This document shows positions 8,236 through 16,789 of a DNA stretch of 64,000 nucleotides, piece after piece. The translations under genes were made by a program, and so were the position numbers. The stretch spans positions 1 through 64,000 of the forward strand of contig NZ_MOAL01000009.1 of NCBI RefSeq assembly GCF_003731765.1, in the 5' to 3' direction. Position 1 is the stretch's first letter, and every line of letters begins with the position of its first letter. Source of the DNA: Pseudomonas chlororaphis (lineage in GTDB: Bacteria; Pseudomonadota; Gammaproteobacteria; Pseudomonadales; Pseudomonadaceae). The notes beneath the pieces were generated by a model. The model worked only from the letters and a program-made list of their open reading frames with translations, was not told the origin of the DNA and did not search any database.

Positions 8236-10257
8236 ATGAGTTTATTTTCCCGCTTCAAAACCGCCAGCGCCGAGGACTCGGGAGTCGTCTCCCTGGTGAC
8301 CTCCGCCCGACAGCTGGCCGAGCACGTGGCGGCGCTGAGCATCGTGCCGGTGTACATCACCGGCTTTGTGTCGCCCCACATCGACTTGGACCAGGCCGCA
8401 CGTTGCATCGCTGCGCGTTTCCCGGGCGCTACCCTGAGCCTGTGCACCAGCGCCGGCGAACTGCGTTCAAGCGCCAGCGGCCTGTACTGCGAGACCGGTC
8501 AGCAATGGGACCGCATCGTCCTGGCACTGTTCGACTCCACGGTGATTGCCTCGGCCGAGGCGGTGCATATTCCCTTGCACAGCGAAGACATTCGCGGCCA
8601 GGGCCGGCGCCTGAACATGCGCGAACGCATCGCGCAGCTGGTCAGCTCGATCAAAGCCGTGCGCGTGTCCACCGCCATCGACCACCGCGACACATTGGCC
8701 TACGTGACCTTCGACGGCCTCTCGGCTTCGGAATCGTTTTTCATGGAAGCGCTCTACGAATCCGGGCGCTTCCCCTGTCTGTTTGTCGGTGGCTCGGCGG
8801 GCGGCAAGCTCGACTTCAAGAGCACCTTGATCCACGACGGCCAGCGCAGTTACGCCAACCACGCCCAAGTGGTGTTTCTCAAAAGCGCGAAAAACATCCG
8901 CTTCGGTGTGTTCAAAAGCCAGAACTTCGAGAAAACCAATTTCAGCCTGAGCGTGCTCACCGCCTCCCTGGAGGAGCGTTACATCAGCCAGGTGGTCAAG
9001 GCCAATGGCGATATCAGCAGCATGGTTGCCGCCTTGTGCGAGACCTTCAGCTGCGCCCCCGGGCAACTGGAAAAGCACCTGGCCCAGTACTCCTTCGCCA
9101 TCCGTGTGGGCGAAGAACTGTTTGTGCGCTCCATCGCCCGCATCGACCTGCAGAGCGAGCGCGTGCACCTGTTCTGCGACGTGGCCCCCGGGGAAGAACT
9201 GGTGATGGTCAAGCGCACCCCCCTGGTGGACGAAACCCGTAAGGACTTCGCCCGCTTCCTCAGCAACAAACCGGGCCAGGCGCTGATCGGTCTGCTTAAC
9301 GACTGCATCCTGCGACGCCTGAATAACAGCGCCGAACTGGGCCGCATGGGCGGTGTGTTCGGCGATACCCCGGTGCTAGGCTTTTCGACCTTCGGCGAGA
9401 TTCTGGGCTTGAACCTCAACCAGACCCTGACCGCCGTGTTCTTCTTTCGCGTACCGCCCAAAGCGCACTTTCACGACGAATACCTGGATAACTTCATCGC
9501 CTATTACGGCGAATTCAAAGCCTTCTTCCTGCGTCGGCAAATCAAGAAGCTCTCGGGACTGAGCCAAGTGGTGGTGAAGCAAATCGAGCAGTTCAAGCAG
9601 AAAAACTTCAGCGCAGCCATCGACACCCTGGGCCTGGACGAGCACATCCAGCCGGTGTTCGCCGGCCTCTCGGACCTGGGCCAGGTGCTGCATCGTGCCG
9701 ACAGCGACCAGCAGCAGATTTCCAGCCAGTTGCAGCGTTACTCCGGCGAGTTGCACGTCTCGATGGACGAACTGAGCAGCACCATCCAGCTCCAGGGCCA
9801 AGTGATCGACAAGGCCGGGAGCACGGTCAAGACCCTGGCCCAGCAAGCCGACGACGTGGTGATCAGCTCCCGGGACCTGGCCCAGTCCAGCCTGCGCATC
9901 CAATCGGTGGTGCAGGTGATCCAGCAGATCGCCGGGCAGACCAACCTGCTGGCCCTCAACGCCGCCATCGAAGCCGCCCGCGCCGGAGAAATGGGCCGAG
10001 GCTTTGCCGTGGTGGCCGACGAAGTGCGCAAACTCGCGGAAAAAACCACCCAGAACGCCGGCGAAATCGGCGACGACATCGACCGCCTGGCCGCCGAGAT
10101 CCGCAAGGTGGCGCAGCACATCGAGGAGCAATCCACGGAAGTCGGCACCCTCAGCGATCTGCTCTCGGAGCTTGAAGGCTCCAGCAGCGCCACCGCCGGC
10201 ACCTCCCAGCGCACCCGGGACGTGGCCGATACCTTGATCGGCCTGACCCGGCGCTAG
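8236..10257 (+). CDS. Soluble chemoreceptor with N-terminal FIST sensor domain
   Basis: Methyl-accepting chemotaxis-type transducer without membrane segments. The N-terminal half fits FIST_N (about residues 30-230) followed by FIST_C (about 235-375), a sensory pair thought to bind small ligands. The C-terminal part is an MCP signalling domain with the conserved hairpin tip (IAGQTNLLALNAAIEAARAGE) followed by GRGFAVVADEVRKLAEKT. It should signal from the cytoplasm to CheA/CheW. The ATG at 8236 begins a typical N-terminus (MSLFSRFK); the open frame reaches 8116, but the extra 40 residues look non-coding. It is divergent from the GGDEF-EAL gene. The ligand is unknown. Confidence 0.88.
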   Translation: MSLFSRFKTASAEDSGVVSLVTSARQLAEHVAALSIVPVYITGFVSPHIDLDQAARCIAARFPGATLSLCTSAGELRSSASGLYCETGQQWDRIVLALFDSTVIASAEAVHIPLHSEDIRGQGRRLNMRERIAQLVSSIKAVRVSTAIDHRDTLAYVTFDGLSASESFFMEALYESGRFPCLFVGGSAGGKLDFKSTLIHDGQRSYANHAQVVFLKSAKNIRFGVFKSQNFEKTNFSLSVLTASLEERYISQVVKANGDISSMVAALCETFSCAPGQLEKHLAQYSFAIRVGEELFVRSIARIDLQSERVHLFCDVAPGEELVMVKRTPLVDETRKDFARFLSNKPGQALIGLLNDCILRRLNNSAELGRMGGVFGDTPVLGFSTFGEILGLNLNQTLTAVFFFRVPPKAHFHDEYLDNFIAYYGEFKAFFLRRQIKKLSGLSQVVVKQIEQFKQKNFSAAIDTLGLDEHIQPVFAGLSDLGQVLHRADSDQQQISSQLQRYSGELHVSMDELSSTIQLQGQVIDKAGSTVKTLAQQADDVVISSRDLAQSSLRIQSVVQVIQQIAGQTNLLALNAAIEAARAGEMGRGFAVVADEVRKLAEKTTQNAGEIGDDIDRLAAEIRKVAQHIEEQSTEVGTLSDLLSELEGSSSATAGTSQRTRDVADTLIGLTRR

Positions 10258-10282
10258 GTTGTACGGGCCTGACGCTTGGGCA

Positions 10283-10308
10283 CAAAAAAACCGACGATGG
10301 CCGGTTTC
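10283..10308 (-). terminator. Rho-independent terminator after the small lipoprotein gene
   Basis: Read on the minus strand, AAACCGG pairs with the CGGTTT that leads into a seven-T tract. It lies about 27 bases after the stop of the lipoprotein gene (10336) and may also stop weak transcription from the convergent chemoreceptor gene. Confidence 0.8.
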
Positions 10309-10335
10309 CTTGCGCCCTGGGTGGGCAGCCTGCAA

Positions 10336-10542
10336 TTACTGCGGCTGGATGCCTTTGATTTTTTCCAAACGCATCGGATAGCCCTGCGCCGGCTGCACGA
10401 CGGTCTCAGTCTCGACGGTCTGCACAACACGACCTTCCGCGTCCTTGGTCACGGCGATACTTTTGCTGTAGGTGCTTTGCACCACGCAGCCATTGAGAGC
10501 CATAACCGCTGCGAACAAAGTCAGTGCATGGATGTATTTCAC
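10336..10542 (-). CDS. Small lipoprotein, 68 aa
   Basis: Short envelope lipoprotein of unknown function. It starts at GTG 10542, preceded by a strong AAGGGAAGGAA ribosome binding site. A signal peptide (VKYIHALTLFAAVMALNGC) ends with lipobox ALNGC, so Cys19 would be acylated and the mature part is about 50 residues. The mature chain is polar and repetitive in Val/Thr/Glu, with no known domain. The frame is open much further upstream, but only this start has both the ribosome site and the signal peptide. A terminator follows. Confidence 0.75.
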   Translation of the reverse strand: MKYIHALTLFAAVMALNGCVVQSTYSKSIAVTKDAEGRVVQTVETETVVQPAQGYPMRLEKIKGIQPQ

Positions 10543-10625
10543 TTGAAGCGTTCCTTCCCTTGGATAATTGGCGGGGCGGACTCTAGCAGCCAACCTGAGA
10601 GGGCAAAACCCTCGCCGCCGATCTT

Positions 10626-11525
10626 TCACGCCGCCTCGCTCACCGCCGGCGTCTTGCTCGGCGGTTTGATCGAGCCGATGTACACCGCGACCACCGTGAG
10701 CAGGGCGCCGCCAATTTGCAAGGCAGAGCTGGCCTTGTGCAAGAACGCCACGTCGATGAAGTAGGTAATCACCGGCTCCAACAGCAGGATCAAGCCCGCC
10801 AGCCCCAGGCTGATGGAGCCGATGGCGCGATTGACCAGCAACCAGCCCACGAACTGCACCAGCACGCCATAGATGATTAACATCCACAGGGTCTGTTGGT
10901 CGGCGATTACCAGGCTTTCCCCCTGCACCAGGGCATAGCCCAGCAACACCGCCGCGGCCCACAGGCTCAGGTGCAGCATCTGCGCGATTTTGTCACCGCC
11001 GCCGTCAGGCAAGTCGGTGTTGACCTTGAGGAAGTACACGCAAATCGCATACGCCAACCCGGACAACACACCAAACACCACACCCTGGATGCCCACCGTG
11101 GTGCCCATCTCCGGCAGCAGCAACAGATACAGACCGGCAAACGCCAGGGTGATGGACAGCAGGAAGTACAACGACGGTTTTTCCTTGAGCAGCGAAAGGC
11201 CGAGCAAGGTCATGAAGAACACCTGGCAATTGGTCAGGATCGAACCAATGCCCGGGCCGACGATGTAGATGCTCTGGTGCCAGAGGATCAGGTCCACCGC
11301 CAGAAACACCCCGGCCAGCGCCGTGTAGCGCCGGGCTCGAGGGCTGGCCAGGTGCACCGGAACCCGGCGCCACTTCAGCGTCAGGTAAAACAGCACCGAG
11401 GCGAACAGCATGCGGTAGAAACCCACACCGCCGGCGCCCATGTTGGCAAAGGCCACGGCCAGGGCCGACAGGCTGAGCATCAGGCCGCCCAGGGTCAGTT
11501 CCACCACCGCTCTATTGGTCGACAT
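10626..11525 (-). CDS. EamA/DMT-family transporter
   Basis: Inner-membrane transporter of the drug/metabolite superfamily. About ten hydrophobic helices form two EamA repeats (roughly 5-140 and 150-285), with 299 residues in total as usual for the family. The ATG at 11525 has GGAG eight bases upstream; the longer open frame is not preceded by a ribosome site. The C-terminus (SIKPPSKTPAVSEAA) is a short cytoplasmic tail. It follows the GST gene in the same direction with a 61-base gap. The substrate cannot be told from sequence. Confidence 0.85.
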   Translation of the reverse strand: MSTNRAVVELTLGGLMLSLSALAVAFANMGAGGVGFYRMLFASVLFYLTLKWRRVPVHLASPRARRYTALAGVFLAVDLILWHQSIYIVGPGIGSILTNCQVFFMTLLGLSLLKEKPSLYFLLSITLAFAGLYLLLLPEMGTTVGIQGVVFGVLSGLAYAICVYFLKVNTDLPDGGGDKIAQMLHLSLWAAAVLLGYALVQGESLVIADQQTLWMLIIYGVLVQFVGWLLVNRAIGSISLGLAGLILLLEPVITYFIDVAFLHKASSALQIGGALLTVVAVYIGSIKPPSKTPAVSEAA

Positions 11526-11586
11526 ACGCGACTCCGAAAAATACTGGTCTATACACTCGGCGCCGGCCCCAGGCCGGCGCCCTCCC

Positions 11587-12219
11587 TCACACCCCGGCGC
11601 CTTCCTCGGCCGCCTTTTGCAGCCACTGTTGCAGCGGCGGGTACTCAAGCACCTGCTGCACATAGCCGGCCAGCTCCGTCGGCACCGCCACGCCATAACG
11701 CCGCAAGCGCAACACCACCGGGGCAAACATGGCATCCACCACACCAAAGGTCCCGCACAGGAACTGCTCGGAGCCGCTCAGCGTCAACAACTGGCGCCAC
11801 AGGGCGAAGATGCGCTGGATGTCGGCCTGGGTGTCATCGTTCAAAGGCCCGGCGCTCTCCCCCGTGCCCACCCCGAAGGACAGCTGGCTGCGCAAGGGGA
11901 CAAAGCCGCTGTGCATCTCGGCGCAGGCCGAACGGGCCAGGGCCTTGAGGCGGGCATCCGCGGGCCACAGCCCGGCATCGGGCCAGGTTTCGGCGACGTA
12001 CTCGCAGATCGCCAGGCTGTCATGAATCAGCAGGTCATCCAGGCGCAGCGCCGGCACCTTGCCGGTCGGGCAATGGCGCAGGATATTGGCCCGGGTGTCG
12101 GGCTCGTCGAGCTTGATCAACAAGGTCTCGAAGGCCACGTCCGCCGCGCGCAACGCCAGCCAGGGACGCAAGGACCAGGAGGACTTGCGGTAGTCGCCGA
12201 TAATCAGGGTGGCCGTCAT
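11587..12219 (-). CDS. Glutathione S-transferase family protein
   Basis: Cytosolic GST-like enzyme, 210 aa. The thioredoxin-like N-terminal domain starts with a strand leading to a SSWSLRP region where the catalytic Ser usually lies, continues with the cis-proline motif KVPAL, and has the gamma-glutamyl contact DSLAI. An all-helical C-terminal domain follows from about residue 90. The N-terminal layout resembles zeta/maleylacetoacetate-isomerase-like members, but substrate is unknown. It diverges from the AraC regulator gene across about 80 bases. Confidence 0.85.
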   Translation of the reverse strand: MTATLIIGDYRKSSWSLRPWLALRAADVAFETLLIKLDEPDTRANILRHCPTGKVPALRLDDLLIHDSLAICEYVAETWPDAGLWPADARLKALARSACAEMHSGFVPLRSQLSFGVGTGESAGPLNDDTQADIQRIFALWRQLLTLSGSEQFLCGTFGVVDAMFAPVVLRLRRYGVAVPTELAGYVQQVLEYPPLQQWLQKAAEEGAGV

Positions 12220-12300
12220 TTCATCTAGCTCGCTTCAAGTAAGGGGTGCTAAATTTACCCGCCGTTTTTTTCACCGTATTGCACAAAACTGGACTCGCTC

Positions 12301-13146
12301 ATGGATGCGCCCCGGCTCCCCACCACCCTGCCGCCCACGGGCGACTTCTCGCGGTTCTGGCGCATCCCCGAAGGTGACTGCGAGCTGCTGTCGGCGCGCT
12401 ACAGCCAACAGTCCTTCGGCCGCCACAGCCATGAGCGCTACGCCATCGGCGTGATCACCGGCGGCGTGGAAAAGCTCTTCTCCCGTGGCCGCCAGCACCT
12501 GTGCACCGCCGGCAGCGTGGTCACCATCACCCCGGACGATATCCACGATGGCGTGCCCGGCAGCGCCGAAGGCTGGGTCTACCGCATGCTCTACATCGAC
12601 CCGGCCTGGCTCAACGCCGTGCTCGACCCGCAGCGTTTGGCACCCGGGCACATCCACCGCTTCCAGGAGGTCATGCGCCACGACCCGGCCCTGGCCTGCC
12701 TGTTTTTGCAGCGCCACCGTCTGATTGAAAGCTGCGCCCCGAGCCTTGAGCGGGAAACCCTGCTCCTCGACTTGCTGGCCCAGGTGTTTCAGCGCAACGG
12801 CCTGCCCATTCCGGTGGTTGCAGGCACGGAACGCCAAGCGGTGATGCGCATCAAACAACGGCTCGAAGATGACTTTGCCCAGCACATTCCCCTGGAGGAA
12901 CTGGCAGCCACGGTGGACCTCGACCCGCTGTACATGATCCGCGTGTTCAAGCAGCAGGTTGGCGTCTCGCCCCACAGCTACCAGATCCAGAAGCGCATCG
13001 CCCAAGTACAGAACCTGCTGCGTGCCGGGGTGAGTATCAGCGATGCCTCACTGCTGTGCGGCTTCTTCGACCAAAGCCACATGACCCGCGCTTTCAAGAA
13101 AGTGGTCGGCGTCACCCCCGGCCACTTTCGTAACCGCCGCCCCTGA
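12301..13146 (+). CDS. AraC-family transcriptional regulator
   Basis: DNA-binding regulator, 281 aa. The N-terminal half is a cupin-type AraC sensor domain (FGRHSHERYAIGVITGG). The C-terminal 95 residues hold the paired helix-turn-helix of the AraC/XylS family, with the typical second helix and tail (GFFDQSHMTRAFKKVVGVTPG). The divergent GST/EamA genes or the downstream gene at 13184 are plausible targets. The ligand is unknown. Confidence 0.88.
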   Translation: MDAPRLPTTLPPTGDFSRFWRIPEGDCELLSARYSQQSFGRHSHERYAIGVITGGVEKLFSRGRQHLCTAGSVVTITPDDIHDGVPGSAEGWVYRMLYIDPAWLNAVLDPQRLAPGHIHRFQEVMRHDPALACLFLQRHRLIESCAPSLERETLLLDLLAQVFQRNGLPIPVVAGTERQAVMRIKQRLEDDFAQHIPLEELAATVDLDPLYMIRVFKQQVGVSPHSYQIQKRIAQVQNLLRAGVSISDASLLCGFFDQSHMTRAFKKVVGVTPGHFRNRRP

Positions 13147-13183
13147 ATGGGCGGCCCAACACTCCCTGAAAGGATTCGCTTCC

Positions 13184-13924
13184 ATGTCCCAAGAACACAC
13201 CCCTGACTTCACCCAGCTCCCGGCTGGCGCCGTGGCCTTCCCCGAGGCCAGCGAGGTGTTCGTCGCCGACCAGCAAGAACTGGCCCGCCACCTGCACCCG
13301 CTGCTGAGCGTCGACGCCAGCCGCATCAACCCGCAATGGTCCGGCCACCTGCACCTGCTCAGCCCTCTGGAGCCCGACGAAGGCCTGGTGGGTGAGCTGA
13401 CCGAAGACTGGTTCCTGCACAGCGACCTGGTGAAAACCAACTGGATCGGCTTCAAGCTGGAAGACGGCCGCTACCGCCTGTGCGGCGACCCGCGCTACTT
13501 CTTCCTGCACCCGGACAACACCCAACTGCACGAGGCCGAACCCCGACAGGTCAAGAAGCTGCAAGCGCACTACGCCGAACAACAGGCTTCCTTTGAGGCC
13601 ACGCGCCAGCACTACCACGAGCACGGGCACCTGGTCCGTACCGACTGGGAGGACGGCCGGCCGCTGGAGTTTATCGAGTCCCTGGGCGGCGACCTCGATG
13701 GCCGCGCCAACTGGGTGGAAACCGTGGAATTCCCCATGCACATCATCGAAGCCGATGACGACAGCGGTGACTCCCAGGTCTGGCCTCTGAGCCCTGCCGG
13801 GCGCCGTTTCCAGCACGTGCTCAGCGTGCCGGGCTGGCACTACCGCAGCGCCGGGGCCGACGCCATCGTCATGCTCTACGAGCCTGAAGAAGGCCTGGTG
13901 CTGTTGACCTTCGACTGGTCCTGA
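13184..13924 (+). CDS. Hypothetical protein, 246 aa
   Basis: Soluble, acidic protein with many aromatic residues, reading as a beta-rich globular fold without signal peptide or membrane helix. I cannot assign a family. The central stretch RPLEFIESLGGDLDG and the C-terminal WHYRSAGADAIVMLYEPEEG look like a conserved core. It starts 37 bases after the AraC regulator with AAAGGA upstream, so it could be cotranscribed with it. Function unknown. Confidence 0.65.
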   Translation: MSQEHTPDFTQLPAGAVAFPEASEVFVADQQELARHLHPLLSVDASRINPQWSGHLHLLSPLEPDEGLVGELTEDWFLHSDLVKTNWIGFKLEDGRYRLCGDPRYFFLHPDNTQLHEAEPRQVKKLQAHYAEQQASFEATRQHYHEHGHLVRTDWEDGRPLEFIESLGGDLDGRANWVETVEFPMHIIEADDDSGDSQVWPLSPAGRRFQHVLSVPGWHYRSAGADAIVMLYEPEEGLVLLTFDWS

Positions 13925-13934
13925 CCCCTGCCCC

Positions 13935-13966
13935 TTGACTCTGTCCCTAGGGACAGGCTGCACAGT
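13935..13966 (+). promoter_or_regulatory. MerR-type promoter/operator of the epimerase gene
   Basis: A -35 box TTGACT (935-940 within the 13 kb block) is followed directly by the perfect 16-base palindrome CTGTCCCTAGGGACAG (13941-13956) and then a weak -10 CACAGT (13961-13966), giving a spacer of 20 bases. Known: MerR regulators bind a dyad in an overlong 19-20 base spacer and untwist it. A MerR-family gene lies convergently just past the controlled gene. The pairing of regulator and site is inference. Confidence 0.65.
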
Positions 13967-14010
13967 GCCTGATCTTTTTCAGGCACCGCCGCAGGCGGGC
14001 AAGGACACTT

Positions 14011-14991
14011 ATGCACACCCTCGCCATGGTCACCGGTGCCAACGGGCACCTGGGCAATACCCTGGTCCGGACCTTGCTGGCCCAGGGGCAACGGGTTCGG
14101 GCCGGGGTTCGCGACCTCGCACACACGGCCCCTTTAGACGGGCTGACCTGCGAGCCGGTACAAGCCGAGCTGCGAGACCCAGCCTCCCTGCGCAAAGCCC
14201 TGCACGGCGTGGACGTGCTGTATCAAGTGGCCGCGGTGTTCAAGCACTGGGCCAGGGACCCCGAGCGGGAGATCGTCGAGGTCAATGTCCAGGGCACCCG
14301 CAATGTGCTGCGCGCCGCCGCCGAAGCCGGGGTCAAGCGCGTGGTGTATGTCAGCTCCGTGGCGGCTGTGGGGCACAACGGCCAGCCCCTGGATGAGGGC
14401 CACTGGAACAGCGACCTGCAAAACCCCTACTACCGTTCGAAAATCCTCGCCGAACAAGCCGCCTGGCAGTGCGCCGAACAACTGGGCCTGCCCCTGGTCA
14501 CGGTGCTGCCCTCGGCGATGATCGGTCCCCATGCCGCGCGCCTCACCGACACCCTGGGTTTTCTTGCTTCAGTGCTGGCGCGCCGGGTGCCGCTGGACCC
14601 GAACTTCCTGTTCAACTTCGTCGATGTGCGAGATGTGGCCGCCGGCATGATCAGCGCCGCCGAGCGCGGGCGGCCGGGAGAACGTTACCTGCTCGCCAAC
14701 CGCCAATGCTCATCCCTGGCCGAGATTATCCTGGCCCTCAACCAAGTGGCGCCCGGTTACCGAGTGCCACGTCGGGCGCCAAAAGGCCTGCTGCTGGCCC
14801 TGGCCTGGATTGAGGAACAACGTGCTCGATTCAGCGGCCGCCCCGCCGAACTGCTGCTCAGCCAGGTGCGGATGTTTTATGGGGTGCCCCAGGAATACTG
14901 CATCGACAAGGCCATCAACGAACTGGGTTACCAGCCCCGACCACCGCAGTTGGCGCTGCAACAGGCGTTTGCGTACTTGCAGCAACGCTGA
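14011..14991 (+). CDS. NAD-dependent epimerase/reductase (extended SDR)
   Basis: Extended short-chain dehydrogenase, 326 aa, closest in layout to dihydroflavonol-4-reductase-like enzymes. The nucleotide motif TGANGHLG lies near residue 9, the catalytic Tyr-Lys pair is YYRSK, and the upstream VVYVSSVAAVG supplies the active-site Ser. AAGGA precedes the ATG. It sits under the MerR-type promoter at 13935 and its last 77 bases overlap the convergent MerR gene, which suggests the two form a regulated pair. Substrate unknown. Confidence 0.85.
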   Translation: MHTLAMVTGANGHLGNTLVRTLLAQGQRVRAGVRDLAHTAPLDGLTCEPVQAELRDPASLRKALHGVDVLYQVAAVFKHWARDPEREIVEVNVQGTRNVLRAAAEAGVKRVVYVSSVAAVGHNGQPLDEGHWNSDLQNPYYRSKILAEQAAWQCAEQLGLPLVTVLPSAMIGPHAARLTDTLGFLASVLARRVPLDPNFLFNFVDVRDVAAGMISAAERGRPGERYLLANRQCSSLAEIILALNQVAPGYRVPRRAPKGLLLALAWIEEQRARFSGRPAELLLSQVRMFYGVPQEYCIDKAINELGYQPRPPQLALQQAFAYLQQR

Positions 14992-15373
14992 GCGAGCTGT
15001 CACAGGCGGGCACAGCCCCAGGCCCGAAACGTTGCGCCAGTTCGCCCCGCAGCGCCAACAATTGCAGGTCCTGGGCCTGCAAGGCAGCAATCTGTGCCTG
15101 GATTTCCTGGCGCTTGGCGTCGATGCCTTGCTGAGCCAGCGCCACCGGAAACCCTTCGGCCGCCTGCTTGGTCTCAACCAGTTCGCGCAATTGGCTCAAC
15201 TTGAAGCCCACCGCCTGGGCGGCGCGAATCAGCCGCACCACATCCAGATGATGAGCACTGTAGACCCGATAGGCGCCCTGGCGCGGAGGTAGGCGCAACA
15301 AGCCCATTTGCTCATACAGGCGAATGGCCTTGGGTGTGCAGCCCGATAAGTTAGCCAGCGTGCCGATGTACAT
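14915..15373 (-). CDS. MerR-family transcriptional regulator
   Basis: Regulator of 152 aa. The N-terminal winged helix-turn-helix is typical (YIGTLANLSGCTPKAIRLYE, then GLL and YRVY), followed by a long dimerisation helix (about 75-115). There is no cysteine-rich metal-binding loop like that of CueR or MerR, so the inducer is probably organic or redox-related. A strong GGAGAGGA site precedes the ATG. The 3' end overlaps the epimerase gene by 77 bases; the dyad at 13941 is its likely operator. Confidence 0.87.
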   Translation of the reverse strand: MYIGTLANLSGCTPKAIRLYEQMGLLRLPPRQGAYRVYSAHHLDVVRLIRAAQAVGFKLSQLRELVETKQAAEGFPVALAQQGIDAKRQEIQAQIAALQAQDLQLLALRGELAQRFGPGAVPACDSSLSVAASTQTPVAAPTAVVGAGNPVR

Positions 15374-15410
15374 AGTCCTCTCCCTGACCCCTGATACGCC
15401 GCGCAGCTTA

Positions 15411-15439
15411 CCGGCAAGCCGAGCCCGGCGTCTTGCCGG
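15411..15439 (-). terminator. Hairpin directly after the histidine kinase gene
   Basis: Perfect 8-base arms CCGGCAAG (15411-15418) and CTTGCCGG (15432-15439) begin right at the stop codon of the kinase. No T tract follows in either direction, so it may act as a transcript-stabilising hairpin or a weak terminator. Confidence 0.5.
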
Positions 15440-16789
15440 CTAACGCGCCAGCACCGGCAGCAGCACCCGCGCTTCCAGCCCGCCACCCGCGCGATTGTGT
15501 AAGGTCAGCTCGCCACCCTGCTCCAGGACAATCGCCCGGGCCGCTGACAAGCCCAGCCCCACGCCGCCGGTGCTCTTGTTGCGGGAGGTCTCCAGGCGGA
15601 AGAACGGCGCAAACACCTGCTCCAGGAATTCAGGCGCGATGCCCGGGCCACGGTCGAGCACGCGGATCAACAACTGGTCCGCCCGCGACTCCAGTTCGAT
15701 GGCCGGCTCGCGGCCGTACTTGATGGCGTTGTCCAGCAGGTTGCCCATGACCCGCCTCAGCCCCAAAGGACGGCCGCAGAACACCAGCCGTGACGGGCCC
15801 CTGAAGTGAATGTCGATGGACTGGTCACGGTAATCGTCCACCAGGGTCTGCAGTAACTCCGCCAGGTCGAACGAGGTCGCCTGCTCAAGCCGCGCATCGT
15901 CGCGGAAGAACTCCAGGGCCGAGTTGATCATGGCCTGCATTTCATCCACATCACGGAACAGCCGTTGCTGCTGGTCGGGGTCTTCGATGAACTCACCGCG
16001 CAGGCGCATGCGCGTCAGGGGCGTGCGCAAGTCATGGGAAATCGCCGCCAGCATCTGGGTGCGGTCCTGAATGAAGTGCTGCAACTGCGCCTGCATCGCA
16101 TTGAAAGCGAGGATCGCCTGGCGGATTTCATGGGGCCCCACCGGCTCGATGGGGGGCGCATGAAAGTCCACGGCAAAACGCCGCGCGCCCTCGGCGAACT
16201 GTTGCAAGGGCCTGGCCAGGCGGCGAGTGGCGATCAGCGCCACCAGGCTGATGGACAGCAGCACCAGGGCAATCAGGATCAGGTTGCGCGGCCCCTCCTC
16301 CAGCCCCCAACTGCGGGACGCCGACGAGAACAACAGCCAGGAACCGTCGAGCAACTGAATCAGCAGCGCATAGCCGCCATCGCCGCCGGGCCAGTCGCTG
16401 GGTTCATAGGCCTCGATATGCCGCGGCGGCCCGCTCAGCGCGCTGCGCAGTACCCGGGAACCGCTGCCGAACTCCGAGTCATCCTGGTACGGCAAGCCCA
16501 GGCCGTCGCGGCTCCTGTACCACTGGGCGTTGATCTTGTCGTCGCTCACGGCGGCCGCCAGCCGCGGACGCTGGGCCGGTTGCGAGGCTTCGATCACCCG
16601 GGTGATGGCGGCGACCCGTTCCAGCAGGCCGGTCTCGGTCAGCGGCGGCTTGGCCCAGACCCCGGCCAACTGCACGAACAGGCTGTTGAAGGCCAACGCG
16701 GTGAGCATGGCCATGACGATGGTCAGGGCGATCCAGCGCGCCACCGTGTCTCGCGGGCGATAACGCAGCGCGGCACGAAACGCTTTCAC
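15440..16789 (-). CDS. Sensor histidine kinase, OmpR/EnvZ class
   Basis: Membrane sensor kinase, 449 aa. Two membrane helices (about residues 20-42 and 170-190) flank a periplasmic sensor. HAMP then follows, with a HisKA domain (H-box AAISHDLRTPL) and an HATPase domain (N-box LLDNAIKYG, G1 DRGPGIAP, G2 GVGLGLS). Translation starts at GTG 16789, overlapping the response-regulator stop by four bases (GTGA), so the pair is translationally coupled. The signal is unknown. Confidence 0.9.
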   Translation of the reverse strand: MKAFRAALRYRPRDTVARWIALTIVMAMLTALAFNSLFVQLAGVWAKPPLTETGLLERVAAITRVIEASQPAQRPRLAAAVSDDKINAQWYRSRDGLGLPYQDDSEFGSGSRVLRSALSGPPRHIEAYEPSDWPGGDGGYALLIQLLDGSWLLFSSASRSWGLEEGPRNLILIALVLLSISLVALIATRRLARPLQQFAEGARRFAVDFHAPPIEPVGPHEIRQAILAFNAMQAQLQHFIQDRTQMLAAISHDLRTPLTRMRLRGEFIEDPDQQQRLFRDVDEMQAMINSALEFFRDDARLEQATSFDLAELLQTLVDDYRDQSIDIHFRGPSRLVFCGRPLGLRRVMGNLLDNAIKYGREPAIELESRADQLLIRVLDRGPGIAPEFLEQVFAPFFRLETSRNKSTGGVGLGLSAARAIVLEQGGELTLHNRAGGGLEARVLLPVLAR

